A stretch of 64,000 bases of DNA from Holothuria scabra (GCA_037179385.1 CM074193.1:5291547-5355546), one strand, 5' to 3'; shown: positions 36,401 through 48,597, numbered from the stretch's first letter. The notes: generated from the letters alone by a model not told the origin. Made by a program: numbers and translations.

Positions 36401-39400
36401 ATATAGTTGGGTATGGGTATGGTGGGATGGACCCAGTGAATCTGCCAGAAAAACAAAAGGGGTGGTTAATTACCATTAAACCCCAAGTTTTCTTAGTTTG
36501 ACCTTGTGTCATTGCAGTATTCAGACAAAACAGCAGTCTTTAAGTAAGTAAACTCAATTTTATGGAGCTATATGACCACAGCATACTTATATTTGGACTA
36601 ATGGGTTATGAAATCTGTGAGAAGTGGCTACCAACTACATTTTAAGACAATATTGGAATCTTTTGAACTGAGATGAGTACTTTAAGCAGGAAGCGTTACA
36701 ATGTCCCATGTACTCTTGGAAACAATGTTTGTTTCCATGTGTAAGTAGACCTTAAAAGAATGATTTAAGGTCATATCAAGTTTTGATATGTTAGAGTACT
36801 TCTTCTAAGCATTCTGGTGAAATTTTCTTTGAAATCCGGTGTGTTGTTCTCAAGATGATCATAACAGGTGATCATAACAGTCTCCACATTGTATCAGTTA
36901 GAAAGCAGATCAAATTAATGGACATACTTTGGAATTCTGTTTTCAGGGCTCGTGTGGCCAGGAAAAGTCATCAAATTCTTTTTCATATTCCAGGCCTGGA
37001 AAAGTTATGTAATATTCTACAAATGATGGAAGTCATAGAACAGTTATGAAATTTAGCCCAGATCTGTCTTGTAATTTTTTCCAAGTAAATAAGTTACCCA
37101 TTAATTTGTCACCATCATTGTGCCATTCAAGTTCAAGCAAATTTGGGATATAATTTTGGCATGAAATGGTCATGTGAAGGTCATGAGATAGTCATGGAAA
37201 AGTCATGAAATTTAATTTTTCTGAAGGTGCAGGAACCCTGTGTTTTTTGGTTTCAATGAAAAGAGAAACCTATGCATTCATGATGGCGTATGTGTGTATG
37301 TGCATGTGTATGTATGTGTGTGTGTGTATGTGTGTATGTTTGTGACACTTTGCTTGTTTACACGATATCTTAAGAAGGGAAGATCTGACATTTTCAAACT
37401 TGGTACACAGATACCCCATACTGAGAGGAAGAACCCTATTGATTTTGGTGGAGGTCAAAGGTCATTTGAGGTCACATGGGGTAACACCCCGAAATCCTTG
37501 TTTACATTATATCGCAAGGTAGGAAACTTGGATTCATTTCAAACTTGATATGTTGATGTGTTATGATGTAAGGAAGAACCCTATTGATTTTGGTGGAGGT
37601 CAAAGGTCATTTGGGGTCACATGGGGTCAAACCCAGAAATCCTTGTTTACACTATATCGCAAGGTAGGAAACTTGGATTCATTTCAAACATGATATGTTG
37701 ATGCGTTATGATGTGAGAAAGAACCCGATATATTTTCGTGCGAGTCAAAGGTCATTTGGGGTCACATGGGGTCAAACCCCGAAATCCTTGTTTACACTAA
37801 ATTGCAAGGTAGGAAACTTGGATTCATTTCAAACTTGATATGTTGATGGGTTATGGTGTAAGGAAGAACCCTATTGATTTTGGTGGAGGTCAAAGGTTAT
37901 TTGGGGCCACATGGGGTCAAACCCCCAAATCCTTAATTATACAATATCTCAAGGTAAAAAATTTGGATTCCTTTCAAACTTGATAGGTTAATGGGTTTTG
38001 ATTAAAGGAAGAACCCAATTAATTTTGTTGGAGGTCAAAGGTCATTTGGGGTCACATGGGGTCAAACCCTGAAATCTTTGTTTACATGATACATCATTGT
38101 AGGAAACTTGGATTCATTTCAAACTGGATATGTTGATGCATTATGATGTAAGGAAGAACCCTATTGATTTTGGTAGAGGTCAAATGTCATTTGGGGTCAA
38201 ACTCCGAAAACCTGTATCGCACAGCTCAAGGTACGAAACGTGGATGTTTTGCACACTTAGTGTGTGTATGAGTTATGGTGAGTTGAAAGTACTGTACCTG
38301 TTGTTTTTTGTGGAGGTCAGTGGCCATCTGGTATCACCTGGCATCAAACTCTGTAAACCTTGTTGGCAGAATATCTTAAGGCACAGTAGAAATTTGGCTT
38401 TTTGAACATAGAAGTGTTTTGGTTAAAAGAAAAACCAGTTACTTACAGGTTGAGTCAAAGGTCACTTTGGGTCTCGAGTTGTTACAACAAATGTAGCATT
38501 TTATTGAAAAGAGCATGTAGGTGTCATCGAAACCTCAATGCATTTTTGCATTCTGGTTATTTGAACAGGTTTGGATCAATGCATCAGATATTATTCTTGT
38601 TGGACTTCGGGATTACCAAGATGCTAAAGCAGATGTTATATTAAAATACAATGCAGATGAAGCCAGAAATCTTAAGTTGTATGGAGAGCTACCACAAGAT
38701 TGTAAGATTAATGAGAACATTTTGTTTGGTGAAAATGAAGAAGATGGTGATATTACATTTGATTATGATGAAGACCAGGCAGAGGAGGATATCGATGATG
38801 TAAGTGACCATTGTATCTTTTAACAAAGAATTGTTACAATAAAACTTACGTTAAACAGCTAATCCTCTCACTCCAGACAACCATTTTTTCAGTAGTCCAC
38901 AGAGTTGACAGCAAGTTCAAAGATGCAGACTACTAAAGCTCATATACAGAGCATGACCTGTTCTGAGGGTGGCTTGTGTACTCATCCTGAAGCAATGAAC
39001 TGAGATTGTGTCTAAATGAGGATGAATTTTAGATTGTTGTGGGATGGACTCATGAAAGAAGGTTAGGAGAGTTGGAATTGTCTGGGGTGAGAAGGTTAGG
39101 CCTCTAAGTCTGTGAGAGCATATGCTACTCGCATTTGATGTGTTATATCTAATGCAACAGTACAAAATCTACATTCACTGTTCTGAATGTACATACTAGA
39201 GTACATGAAATGGCCAGTCTACAACATATTTCTGCACTGTGCCATTGTGTACATTGTGTACTACATGGAAAGTGCAGAGTGGGCTTCATTGCAGAAAATG
39301 AGAGGGGTCAGCTTGGGTATTGTAAACTTTTAACATCATAGACATTTTGTGTATATTATTGGTTTTCCCCAGAGGAGGTTAAAGAAATTGAGGGAGATTG

Positions 39401-40321
39401 AAATGCGGGATTGTGTTTTTTTTGTGAAAGGCTGTGCTTATGATCAGTATTCTGGGAAACTGTCTTGGCCTAGAAGGGCTTATACAGACAAATTAGACAG
39501 GTAACAGATAGACCAAAGCCAATTATGTTATATTTTCTATAGGTCTGCATTAATGCAGCACATGTTAAAGGAGCTGCACATCTTTGACTTGTTTCCTTTC
39601 ACTGTCTCTAACAGTTTTTATTTTCTGAACAATTTATTCAAAATAAAATTTTCCAAAATTGGCTTACATAACCAAAGATGAATTCTTTATATGTGCTATG
39701 TACATGTACACTGTGGGATTTGCATTTTATGATTAAATCTGTGGGCCAGTATTTGCAGCATCATCAATGTTTGGCTGCTAATTGTAATGGAATAATTGCT
39801 TAATTCTGTGGAAATTACCACAAAGAAATACAAGTGCAATTAAATGATTAACTCATCAACTGAAAATTGACAGCCTTGGGTAGAATATTGATGTATTCAC
39901 AAAAATTAAGATGTGGCGTACTGTACTTAAAAACTTGTAAAGCTCAATTTCTTTTGGGGCTTTGGGAAAGGGGCCTTTGAATTGCTGGCATGCTAAGAGG
40001 AGTGACTCTGTTTGATGTATATCAATGAGACATAATATTCAAACTTTGCCAGAGAATGTTTTTCAGAAATAGAAATTTCATTTGGGATGAAAAATGAAGG
40101 ATGTGGATTCCTCAAGACTGTCAGATTTCTAGTCTTCTGTAAGAAATGTTTTGGACTCTGTGGTTGAATTGTTTTGGTCTGTTGGTTAGTGGTAAATTGT
40201 TACAAACAGGCTTAAGAATAATCTATTTTGAACCTGAAGTATTTATGATTAGCTCAACTGATTTCTTTCAAAGAACAAAGTTTTTAAATTTCTCTTTTAT
40301 CTTATTTTATTGCAGGCTTAG
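33404..40321 (+). CDS. EIF1A: Eukaryotic translation initiation factor 1A (eIF1A), five coding exons, complete
   Basis: Joining 33404-33419, 34192-34275, 35791-35894, 38569-38799 and 40316-40321 gives a 146-residue protein; human EIF1AX has 144. All introns have GT/AG ends, and the phases fit (16, 84, 104, 231 and 6 nt). The start MPKNKGKGG with a basic tail (residues 1-24), the OB-fold core (about 25-97, with [19 protein letters not shown] and [12 protein letters not shown]) and an acidic tail ending EEDIDDA are diagnostic of eIF1A. The factor binds the 40S A site with eIF1, promotes scanning and start-codon selection, and uses its tail to contact eIF5B during subunit joining; this is family knowledge. 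The ATG is chosen because MPKNKG is invariant in the family and a donor follows at once. The last coding exon supplies only GCT TAG, so the end reads DIDDA rather than the usual DIDDI. Introns hold repeats (37240-38560, 38863-39107). Confidence 0.96.
33520..33900. repeat. TAGGCCTA-rich tract in EIF1A intron 1
   Basis: Many TAGGCCTAA/CTAGCCTA words, as at 19495-19705. It is low in complexity but not a strict tandem array. Confidence 0.45.
36752..36860 (+). repeat. Dispersed repeat in EIF1A intron 3
   Basis: TTAAGGTCA, TCTAAGCATTCTGGTGAAATTT, GAAATCC and GTTCTCAAGAT match 665-785 in the same orientation. The element class is unknown. Confidence 0.5.
37240..38560 (+). mobile_element. Pearl/Helitron-like repeat, long copy in EIF1A intron 3
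   Basis: Order: flank GAAACCTATGCATTCATGATGG, (TG)n with interruptions (about 37288-37345), TTGTGACACTTTGCTTG, then eight units of about 145 bp. Each unit has GGAAGAACCCTATTGATTTTG and GAGGTCAAAGGTCATTTGGG; unit anchors lie at 37451, 37596, 37742, 37886, 38031, 38176, 38313 and 38452. The end has the small hairpin TGCATTTTTGCA followed by TTCTGGTTAT. Perfect DR1 motifs AGGTCAAAGGTCA lie at 37452-37464, 37597-37609 and 38032-38044. The element ends just before the exon 4 acceptor (38567-38568). Confidence 0.7.
38863..39107 (+). mobile_element. MITE with CTCTCACCCCAAAC ends, copy in EIF1A intron 4
   Basis: CCTCTCACTCCAGAC at the left and GTCTGGGGTGAGAAGG at the right are inverted. The interior CTGAAGCAATGAACTGAGATTGTGTCT matches 43432-43730. 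It is diverged. Confidence 0.55.
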
Positions 40322-40642
40322 CTTCCCTGTGATTGACAAGTTATAGGCATGAGGTGTTGTAAATTGTGCAATTTGTACCATGGACACCTTTCCATCTCAC
40401 GGTGGACACACTGCTTCAAACTTTACTAGCAAGCTATTTTAAATGTCAGAAAAATATGAAGTGAATATATTCCCAATGTTTTGCAGTGGTTCCTTTAAGT
40501 GAACCAGCCCTGTTGGATGTATTCTAGATAAAGGAAGACAATTATTCTACATCCATAAACTTTGTATGGTGTTTTCTCTTTGGACTTGGTAATAATGTCT
40601 AGAGGGTAAACAATGGAAGACTAGTAGTTGTGAGCTCAACAA

Positions 40643-40648
40643 AATAAA
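40643..40648 (+). terminator. EIF1A: Candidate EIF1A polyadenylation signal
   Basis: An AATAAA hexamer lies about 320 bases after the EIF1A stop codon and is followed by T/G-rich sequence. It is a reasonable poly(A) signal, but it was chosen by position only. Confidence 0.35.
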
Positions 40649-40659
40649 AGGTGTCAGAA

Positions 40660-41697
40660 TGAGATACATCTCTTTATGGTGTATGGTACCACAGAGGCAT
40701 TTTTAAAGATGAGTCTTATCTCACTTTGTAAGGAGTCTCACATCTTCATCAGCTGATGTGTGTCCTGGTAACTCCAACTGATGTGAAATTTCTTGGAACA
40801 ACTGATAAAGCTAAGTGAAGTTGCAACAAACTTTGATTTTGGCATTGTCCATCACAGTAACAGGAAGGAATTCTGAACTCAGGTGTGAAAGTCACTAACA
40901 GAGATTGAGGAGTGTTATAACAGTTACAGGATCAGGCAAACTGTTCCACCACATATATGACTGTGATTTTGGAAGCCATGTATTATTATCATTGAGCTTG
41001 ACCTCTTCATAAATGAAATGAAGTTGCCATTGGAGAGCTCTATAAAAGTTGTTAGTTCTATCAACATTTTATCATTATTCCTTTGAATTTCTGTATGTTG
41101 TGTTTGTTATCTTACATTATGTGTTACATCTGTTCCTTTTGTAAATGGGAGTAAACATGTAAGAATGTAGTTGGCCCGTCAGGTTCCTGCTTAAACATGT
41201 GAATGAACAAAAAGTCAAATACTCTCTTGGACAAATGGACAAATACCCCCTGGCCAAAATTCCCCAGGCAATTATGCCTGGAGGAGGGGGGGGGGCGGTG
41301 TTTGCCTTGGTGGAATACTCAGAGTAGGGGGGTGTCAATATCCCAGATAGGCAGTTGCTGGGTTGGTATTTGACTGGGGATTTTTCTGGGGTAATGGTCC
41401 AACAACCCTCAAATGTCACTCTCATCCTGCATCCTGTAATGTTCCAGCAACCCTCGAATGCAACACCCACCCCATCCTGTGTACTGCAACCTGATTGGCC
41501 TCAAATGCTTTCAAATATATTTTTATATATTTGAAAAAGGTTGTTGCATCAAGTGCTAGGCCTACTCCAGCAATTTATACCTGGGTGAACAAAAATTAAT
41601 ACTACAACTGTTATCTTGAAATAACAATTAGCTTCACAAGTAGAACTAATTAAAAAAGCACACAGAATCTTTCTGCAGCTGAGGATATATATTCAGG
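40660..41697. other. Intergenic stretch after EIF1A, no gene seen
   Basis: No exon was recognised. A short G-run lies at about 41284-41294. Part may be 3' UTR if the poly(A) site lies further downstream. Confidence 0.45.
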
Positions 41698-41980
41698 ATT
41701 TAAAGGCCCAATTTTCTCACCCCAAACAGTGTCCAATCCTCATAACCTTCTTTCTGAAGCCCCTCCCAAAATTGTCTGAACATCCAGACACAATCTCTGT
41801 TTCTCACTTCAAGGCAAGTATAGAAAAACTCAAAGTGTATAATCAAAACACTCTCAGTGCAGTTTGTGCTGTGTAATATGAGCTATGGTACTCTGCATTG
41901 TTTGAATTAGTTGTCAATCAGAGGATTTAGCCAATTAAGAATTTATGTTAAACCCTACAAGAATTGTAGTTGAGGGTGAC
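41698..41980 (-). mobile_element. MITE with CTCTCACCCCAAAC ends, second copy
   Basis: TTTAAAGGCCCAATTTTCTC at the left and inner words such as TTCTTTCTGAAGCCCCTCCC are the reverse complement of parts of 43432-43730. The right end is unclear. Confidence 0.55.
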
Positions 41981-42404
41981 GAAAAAAAAAATTGGTTCTC
42001 TGAGTTCCTGATTTTTACAGACAATAGAAGTTGTGTGAGCTTCACAATAGCATTGCTGCTCTAGTTTATATTTAACCATCTCTGGTTGGAAAGAATCCAA
42101 AATAAAATATATGAATTGTATTTCACTACAAAATTAACATTTATAATAACTTTTTTGGTAATGCCATATCGACAGAGTTCTTATTGGACCATGCATCCCC
42201 TGTAAAAGCTGTCTGTCGGTATGACATCACAAAAAAAAAAATCAGATCGGTTAACATTTCATTCTCATAGACCTCTGATGCAAATTATATATTAACACAG
42301 GTTGACGAATTTTTGGCTCATTTTAATCAGGGATGGAGAGGATTTGATAATACATCCCTCAAAAAAGCCAATCAAAGTCCAAGTATGACTGCACTTTTTC
42401 GATA

Positions 42405-42555
42405 ATCTTCAGTGATAAGAGAAATCTATACAGTCATGATGATGTACATATTTATGTGTGTGAGTGCATGTGTGTGTGTGTGTTTGTGACGCCTTGCTTG
42501 TTAACATGGTATCATCCAAACCTCGATGCATTTTTGCATTTTGGTTTAAGAAATT
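42405..42555 (+). mobile_element. Pearl/Helitron-like repeat, minimal copy
   Basis: AGAGAAATCTATACAGTCATGATG, a (TG)n tract, TTTGTGACGCCTTGCTTGTTAAC and directly the end CCTCGATGCATTTTTGCATT. The tandem core is missing, so flank and 3' end are joined. Confidence 0.6.
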
Positions 42556-43431
42556 TTTGTCTCTAAGTTTCAGCTATGTTTGTAAGATTTGAGTTAGTAA
42601 TGTTGATATCTTGAGTTGGTCAAGCTTTATCCAAAGGATTCTTGAGATCCAATCTATAGTAAATTTTGGTGATGTCTTTTTTAGCTTAGTGTAGTTTCTT
42701 TTAGCAATGGAGGATATGTTTAAGATAGTGGTGAAAAAAAGTAGGGTGATGAGAGTAATACTGTAAAATCTTCAGCCAAAATAAACCTTGCCCTCCTCTA
42801 TGGGCAAAACAAACCAACAGCAACAAATTCAGACAGCTGTCAACCTTTAAAATATGCTCATGGTCTGCTACACGTGTAGAAGAATTTTTTGTGCATTGCA
42901 GCCACATGTTCCATTGTTTTGTGTCCAAGGATGATGTCAATGCACAAGGTGTATTATGAGTACAGTTGTGTTGTTTAATAGCAGTAACAGCACAAAATTT
43001 CACTTTTACATTGAAACACATCCATGGTCTTTCTGAAATGGACAAACCCAGAGAGAAAATAAGATTCACAGAGTAGATCTTGCAAGCTTAGTTTTATGTA
43101 TGACAGTCATAATGAAACAAGTAGTTATTCCAGATGTACCTAAGACTTCTAAAGCTTTTATCAGGGCTGGATAATGTCTCTTTACCAGGAAGGGAGTAAA
43201 TCTTCCCACAATTAGCCCCATTTTTATGTACAAAAAAGAGGAAACTTCTCCTTATTACCAAGATTCCCCTCCAAATTTTCTGTGAAGGAGCCTCCCAGCT
43301 GGCTCCACCTGTGGCTTTCATATTTTCTTCATTGTCTTTGCCAGCATTTTTTGTGATGCTGCATACACCAGGTGTAGTATTCCTTGTATTCCACCTGAAA
43401 CAAAATTTAAAGATTTAATTTAATAAATGAA
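42556..43431. other. Intergenic stretch, no gene seen
   Basis: Open frames on the minus strand (42701-43069, 43094-43321) have no recognisable family. No RNA gene was seen. Confidence 0.4.
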
Positions 43432-43730
43432 TTTAAAGGGCCAATCCTCTCACCCCAAACAACAATTTTGGTACTTGGGTACCCAAATTCTCAATTGGCT
43501 TGGCTCTTTGATTGATAGCTAATTCAAACAATGCAGAGTACCAAAGCTTACATTACACAGCATAAAGGGTGCTGAGAGTGTTTTGATTATGAGTTTTTCT
43601 ATACTCACTTTGAAGCAATAAACTGAGATTATATCTGGAAGAGGATGAATTTCAGACAATTGTGGGAGGGGCTTAAGTAAGAAGGTTAGGAGAATTGGTA
43701 CTGTTTGGGGTGAGAGATCTGTGCCTTTAA
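43432..43730 (+). mobile_element. MITE with CTCTCACCCCAAAC ends, best copy
   Basis: TTTAAAGGGCCAATCCTCTC and CACCCCAAAC at the left face GTTTGGGGTGAGAGATCTGT and GCCTTTAA at the right, so terminal inverted repeats of about 30 bp enclose a 300-bp element without coding capacity. Diverged copies are at 38863-39107 and 41698-41980. Confidence 0.65.
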
Positions 43731-45011
43731 GACTTCAGGTACAAAGATGTCCCAAAACTGAAAACAGAATTTGATTGTCTGACTGCTAGAAATATAGTAA
43801 TTATCAAAATTTAGGGTTGTGCTCTCATTTTCATGTGTATGCCCACTTGTCTCATACATGTGCCATGGTAGGGAAGTTTTCATTACAGCATCAGGCACAG
43901 ACCAATGGGCACTCTCCTTCCTTCACCCCCCCCCCCTTTTCCCCATTTCAAGAACAACGAAGTCATGGCTATTATCATAATGTTATCTAGGAAAATATGC
44001 CAGATTTCAGACTTCCTTTGAAAGGTCTGGATCTGGGCCTGACCAAAGGGTTGGGAACTGGTATCTGGTTTCTTGTATAACAGAAGGTGTGTGTAACAGT
44101 CACAGCATTGGGACAAAGCTAGTTAAGGCAATGCTGGGAACTCTTTTGTTGTAAGAGATGTAAGGGTTGTAGCTTTTGTAGGGGGTGAAGTATTTTCTTA
44201 CAAAGTAGAAAGAAGCACGTGTCTTTTTGGTAATACATTTTAAGAGTGTAGGAAACATTGATTTCCTGTAATAAAAATTTGTACAGATTTCCAATTGTCA
44301 ATTATTTGTAGTAAAAATTGTTTTCTGTAATAGATTTTTTTTTTTTTTTTTTTTTTAATTTTTGCTTTTGCTATTAAGCTATTATTTTCTTCTCAAAGAA
44401 CATATGTGACCGATTATTAAGTTAGAAGTGTAGCCATTATGAAATGTGTTTTAAATAGATGACTGAGTGTCTAAGCCTGAAAGCTCAGTTTTCTGAAGTA
44501 TTGAGAAAGATGGATATTCCAACCTCCAGTGATTGGAGAAAGAGATCACAATCTGATATAAAGATGTTGCCAAGTACAATAATAATTTCCTGGTATTATT
44601 TTGTTATTATTTTCTGTTAATGACCCTCCAACTTAAGTGTGCAACATAAAAGAAACATATCTATCATGGTTGTAAGCCATTCTACCATTAGGCCTATCTG
44701 TTGCCCATTTTCAATGAAATACAATCACGTGAAGAGAAAAAGAATCCAGGAAAAATCTTCTCAAAATGTGAACTTCAGGGAATTTATGACTGTATGGTAC
44801 AAATGGACACATGCATGGGAGCTATGTCAATGTTCCCAGGGTTCACTTTTCCCAAGGTTCAATGTCTCTGAATCTTCCAAACATCAGCATTTCTGGGAAC
44901 ATGGGACTGAGGGAATAACAAACATTGAATCATCCCAATTTCACCAGATTAAACAAAAACAGGAAATGTCAAACCCTGGGAACATCAGGTAGCTAGACTC
45001 CCATACACTTA
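43731..45011. other. Intergenic stretch with a GGGAAC-type repeat
   Basis: About 44820-45000 carries GGGTTCACTTTTCCCAAGG and CATTTCTGGGAACATGGGAC, matching 24891-25095 and 3836-4120. A long T-run lies at about 44336-44357. No gene was recognised. Confidence 0.5.
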
Positions 45012-45572
45012 AAGTGTACCTCAAGTCAAAAAATTCAAAACTATGTATTAAAGAGCATGAAAAATGAATTCTAACAGTCCAACTCCCATCTTCATAGGAC
45101 ATTCCTGAGCTGAGATATAAAATGGTTGAAGTTTATTAACTCAACTTAAAATGGTGTATTGCACAATAATTTGTAGTGTCATTGTTGTACAACTCAAATT
45201 ACAATCTTTGTATTTCTTTGTTTTTCTGAAAGTTACTGTACCTTGTACCAAGGTGTGAAAGCACTCTTACTCTAATGGGGTGATGTAATTAATTAAGCCC
45301 TCTCTGTGTAACATGCTGTGCAAGCAAACAGGAAGTGTTCAAGGTCATTAAAACATTTTTAATTTTAAAGGAAAACAAAGCAGGTTCTGTGAGTTGTACA
45401 ACAAGAGAGTAACAAGTTATTGCGCAATGGACCAATTTGTTTTAAGTGAATGAACTTCAACATTTTATATCTCATCTCAGGAATGTCCTATGAAGATGGG
45501 AGTTGGACTGTTAGAATTCATTTTTATGTTGTTAATAATATATTTTTGAATTTTTTGACTTGAGGTACACTT
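45012..45572. mobile_element. Long-terminal-inverted-repeat MITE, complete copy
   Basis: AAGTGTACCTCAAGTCAAAA is repeated inverted at the right end. The complementarity runs through about 190 bp on each side (45012-45203 and 45380-45572), for example AGTCCAACTCCCATCTTCAT and its complement. The 175-bp centre has GTACCTTGTACCAAGGTGTG. Related copies: 24756-25338, 26183-26668 and a fragment at 21840-22010. Confidence 0.8.
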
Positions 45573-45587
45573 AAAAAGTAAAGAGCA

Positions 45588-45838
45588 GTCCCCCCAAACT
45601 TATTTTGAAGAAAAAGCTAAATAACACAATTTTCATCTTATTTCTCTTCAAAGTATCTTTCATTACATTTTATGACTTTAATATTTCATATTCTAGGTAA
45701 ACCAAGCAGTTATTTCTGGTAAATTTCACATCTGAAGAGAAAAAAACATTGTCACATGACTCCCAATAGCCAATCATGAAAGTGGACAGTCTACTACACT
45801 TTTTCAATTTGGAATGACTGCTCCTGCCCTTTAATGTG
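45588..45838 (+). mobile_element. MITE with AAAGGGCAAGAGCAGTC-like ends, copy 1
   Basis: AAGAGCAGTCCCCCCAAAC at the left and GACTGCTCCTGCCCTTTAA at the right are inverted. TAAACCAAGCAGTTATT and CTGGTAAATTTCACATCTGA are shared with 48365-48597 and 49866-50400. Confidence 0.6.
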
Positions 45839-48364
45839 CAGATTTGTAGTTAATTTCTTATGTCATTACATTCTTGCTGATATCTGCACCGTGAACTCAT
45901 TATGGAAGAACATAATGGTCTCTTCTTACCATTCAGGGATTCAGGGTTCTCATCTTAAGAGCAATCTGATTTATTCACGACATCTGCTAATGCAGGCTTC
46001 CTCCATTAGTGGCACACACGCCACTTGTGGTGCATGAAATGGTGTGGAGTGGTACAAATCATAACCAGGAAGATATTGAAAAATTTTTCATTACTTTTCT
46101 GACAAGAATTTTTCTGTCTCAAAAGTATGTACAGTGAATAAATCTTGTACTTCCCAAAGACTGACTTAAAAATTCAGACGAGGATATAATAATGTCCTTT
46201 TTGTCCTCAAAAGTAAAATCAATGTCAATGTTTACATCCATTAGAGTCAGTGCTATGTTGATTTACCGTTACTAGTGAATCGACAAAAATTGTTACGTTC
46301 ATGAAAAATTTAGCCGAGGAAAATTGAACAAATCCCCTCCCCTTATACCCTCCCCCCTGATGGTGATTGGTGGCGCATTATGTCAGTAACATTTAACAAT
46401 GTGCTGCTTCAGAAAATTTAATTGAGGAAACTAATGTACATAAAAATGCCGCAGTGATTAGACACTTCATACAATCATGTCATGTGTCCATTGTTTGAAG
46501 TGTATGTATGTATGGGAATATTTAAAACAATGAATGTGACCAACAATTATAACAATAAATGGGAGAGATAGCATTTATCTCAGATATATGATGTCAGTTA
46601 CACCTAGATGTAAATAGGCTTTTTCTTTCTTTCCTTTTTTTTTCAATCAAAATGGTAGCATAGGTTAATTCAGCAACATAACCTATCAGTATCCATTATT
46701 TTCATCAAAAAAGTTGTTTGGAGAAGATTTTTTAAGGACTGTTTTTTTTTTTTTATATGGTTCCTGGAATGCTGCTATTTGTTTTCCCCATAGGTGCTTT
46801 TTGTGAATATTACTTGTTTCCCTGAGTTAATTTTGATCACCCAACATAACATTTAAAACAAAAAGGTTGTTTGGTTGCAAAGCATCTTTTAATCCTGTTG
46901 CTTAGCTGTCCCATTGTTTAGCTGCTGGTGGCTTCCTTCTCTTAGAGTACTCCTCGTAGACCAAAATGGTAGCAATGAAACAGGCCATTTACAAGGCTTT
47001 GATGTGGACTGAAAAGCCAAGCAAGGATTTATCATTCTTCCATATTTAATGCATCCCTTCCTTAGGCATAAGAGTCTAAAGTTTGTCTAAATTAAGCTGT
47101 TAGAGTTTATGGTCAGCCAAATGGCATTCACAGAGAAAGAAATTTTAATTGCCACCAACTAGAATAATGTTTGGGTTGTTACTTGTCAACAGTGCCTTTG
47201 TTGTGCAAGCATTGGGCATTACAGTATCTGTTGTACTTTGGAAATGTTCCCAGGGTACTTTGGATTTTTGTCACTTGTAATCACAATATCAGCTGAAATG
47301 GAAAGTCCCTAGTCAAATTTGCAGTAAATGTTTAAAGAATGGAACAAATTCTCTCAAGGATTGATTATAAACCTCCTTCTCTTTACTAGTGTTGTGATTT
47401 AAATTTTTGGAGGTTGATAAAAGGGATGTCATCAACAGTGTTTACTAGTGACCTTTAAAGTGTTCATTGTGTTAATACAAAAATCAGTCTTTGAATTCAG
47501 GATCCTGTGACTCATTAAGAACTAAATTTCTCCTTTGTTTCCAGCATACTGGGTTTAATCTGGAAAGCAGTGGGAGAAAACTATCCACCCATATAAGACT
47601 TGGGTAACACCTCCAATAAAGAAAAGTCCATATTGTAAATGACAGAAAATTGCACCATACTCTCGAAATTTTGTTTTGTGGTATCTTTAAATTCAAGCAA
47701 GCTTGTACATAAGAATATGCGAACTAAAATTTTGAGAATCAGAGGACAAATTAAAAGTACTCAACTTACATATACAGGTATTATCACTATCCGGGATCCA
47801 ATTATTGTAATATGATGTTAATGCTGTACAATAAAGAATACACTACAGCTTCAAACATGTAAACATTATTTCCTTTTTATTTTGTCTTGATTTGGGACAA
47901 CATATCTCTTTGCTTGTACAAAATTTTATAGAAAAATATGTAACAAATGTCACAATCACAGAAACAAACCTGACACATGTGTGAGCTTAAGTAGATGTTT
48001 CTAATGTTTGCATTTAAATTGTGACTATTGATAGACCACTTATAACAAACCACACCTTGAATGAAAATTTCTGTCCTTTCATAAATGATGGCAGGAACCA
48101 CACCCATTAATGTTCCAGCCAGGCTGAATACTGTTTAAAAAATTTACTATTCAGCATGCCTCATCATTGTCATTTCAGTTTGTTTAATACCATAAGTCTC
48201 TTTAGATGTTCTCCCCCTCAACTATTAGGATTCTACTCTGTCATTATTCCATCTCTATTACCTCTTAGGCCTCTCCCACTGCTTCATATGAACACAACTT
48301 TGTGATATCCATAGTGTAACACTTTGCACCTAGCAGCTGAACAGTGTTATATTTTAGATGTTGG
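45839..48364. other. Intergenic stretch, no gene seen
   Basis: AT-rich, with T-runs near 46637 and 46742. No protein, RNA gene or clear element was recognised; the open frames are short. Confidence 0.45.
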
Positions 48365-48597
48365 TAGTGTTGCTTGGTATAGGAAAAGAACAGTCACCCC
48401 AAAGTAACAGCTAAATCTCACAGTTTTCTTGTTATTTCTCACCAAAGTATCTGTCATAATATTTTTTGACTTACATTTAAACCAGGCAGTTACTCCTAGT
48501 AAATCTGATTTCACAATCCATGAAAACAATCATAAAATAGGACAGTATACTATACTAGTTATACAAGCTGGGGTGAACGCACTTCCTCTTTAAACAC
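48365..48597 (+). mobile_element. MITE with AAAGGGCAAGAGCAGTC-like ends, copy 2
   Basis: AAGAACAGTCACCCCAAAGT, TAAACCAGGCAGTTACTCC, TAGTAAATCTGATTTCACAA and the end CACTTCCTCTTTAA follow copy 1. The ends are diverged. Confidence 0.5.

Noticed and set aside
38521..38823. A 100-codon continuous frame as a separate gene
   Set aside because: It is EIF1A exon 4 read through both splice sites; residues outside 38569-38799 are intron.
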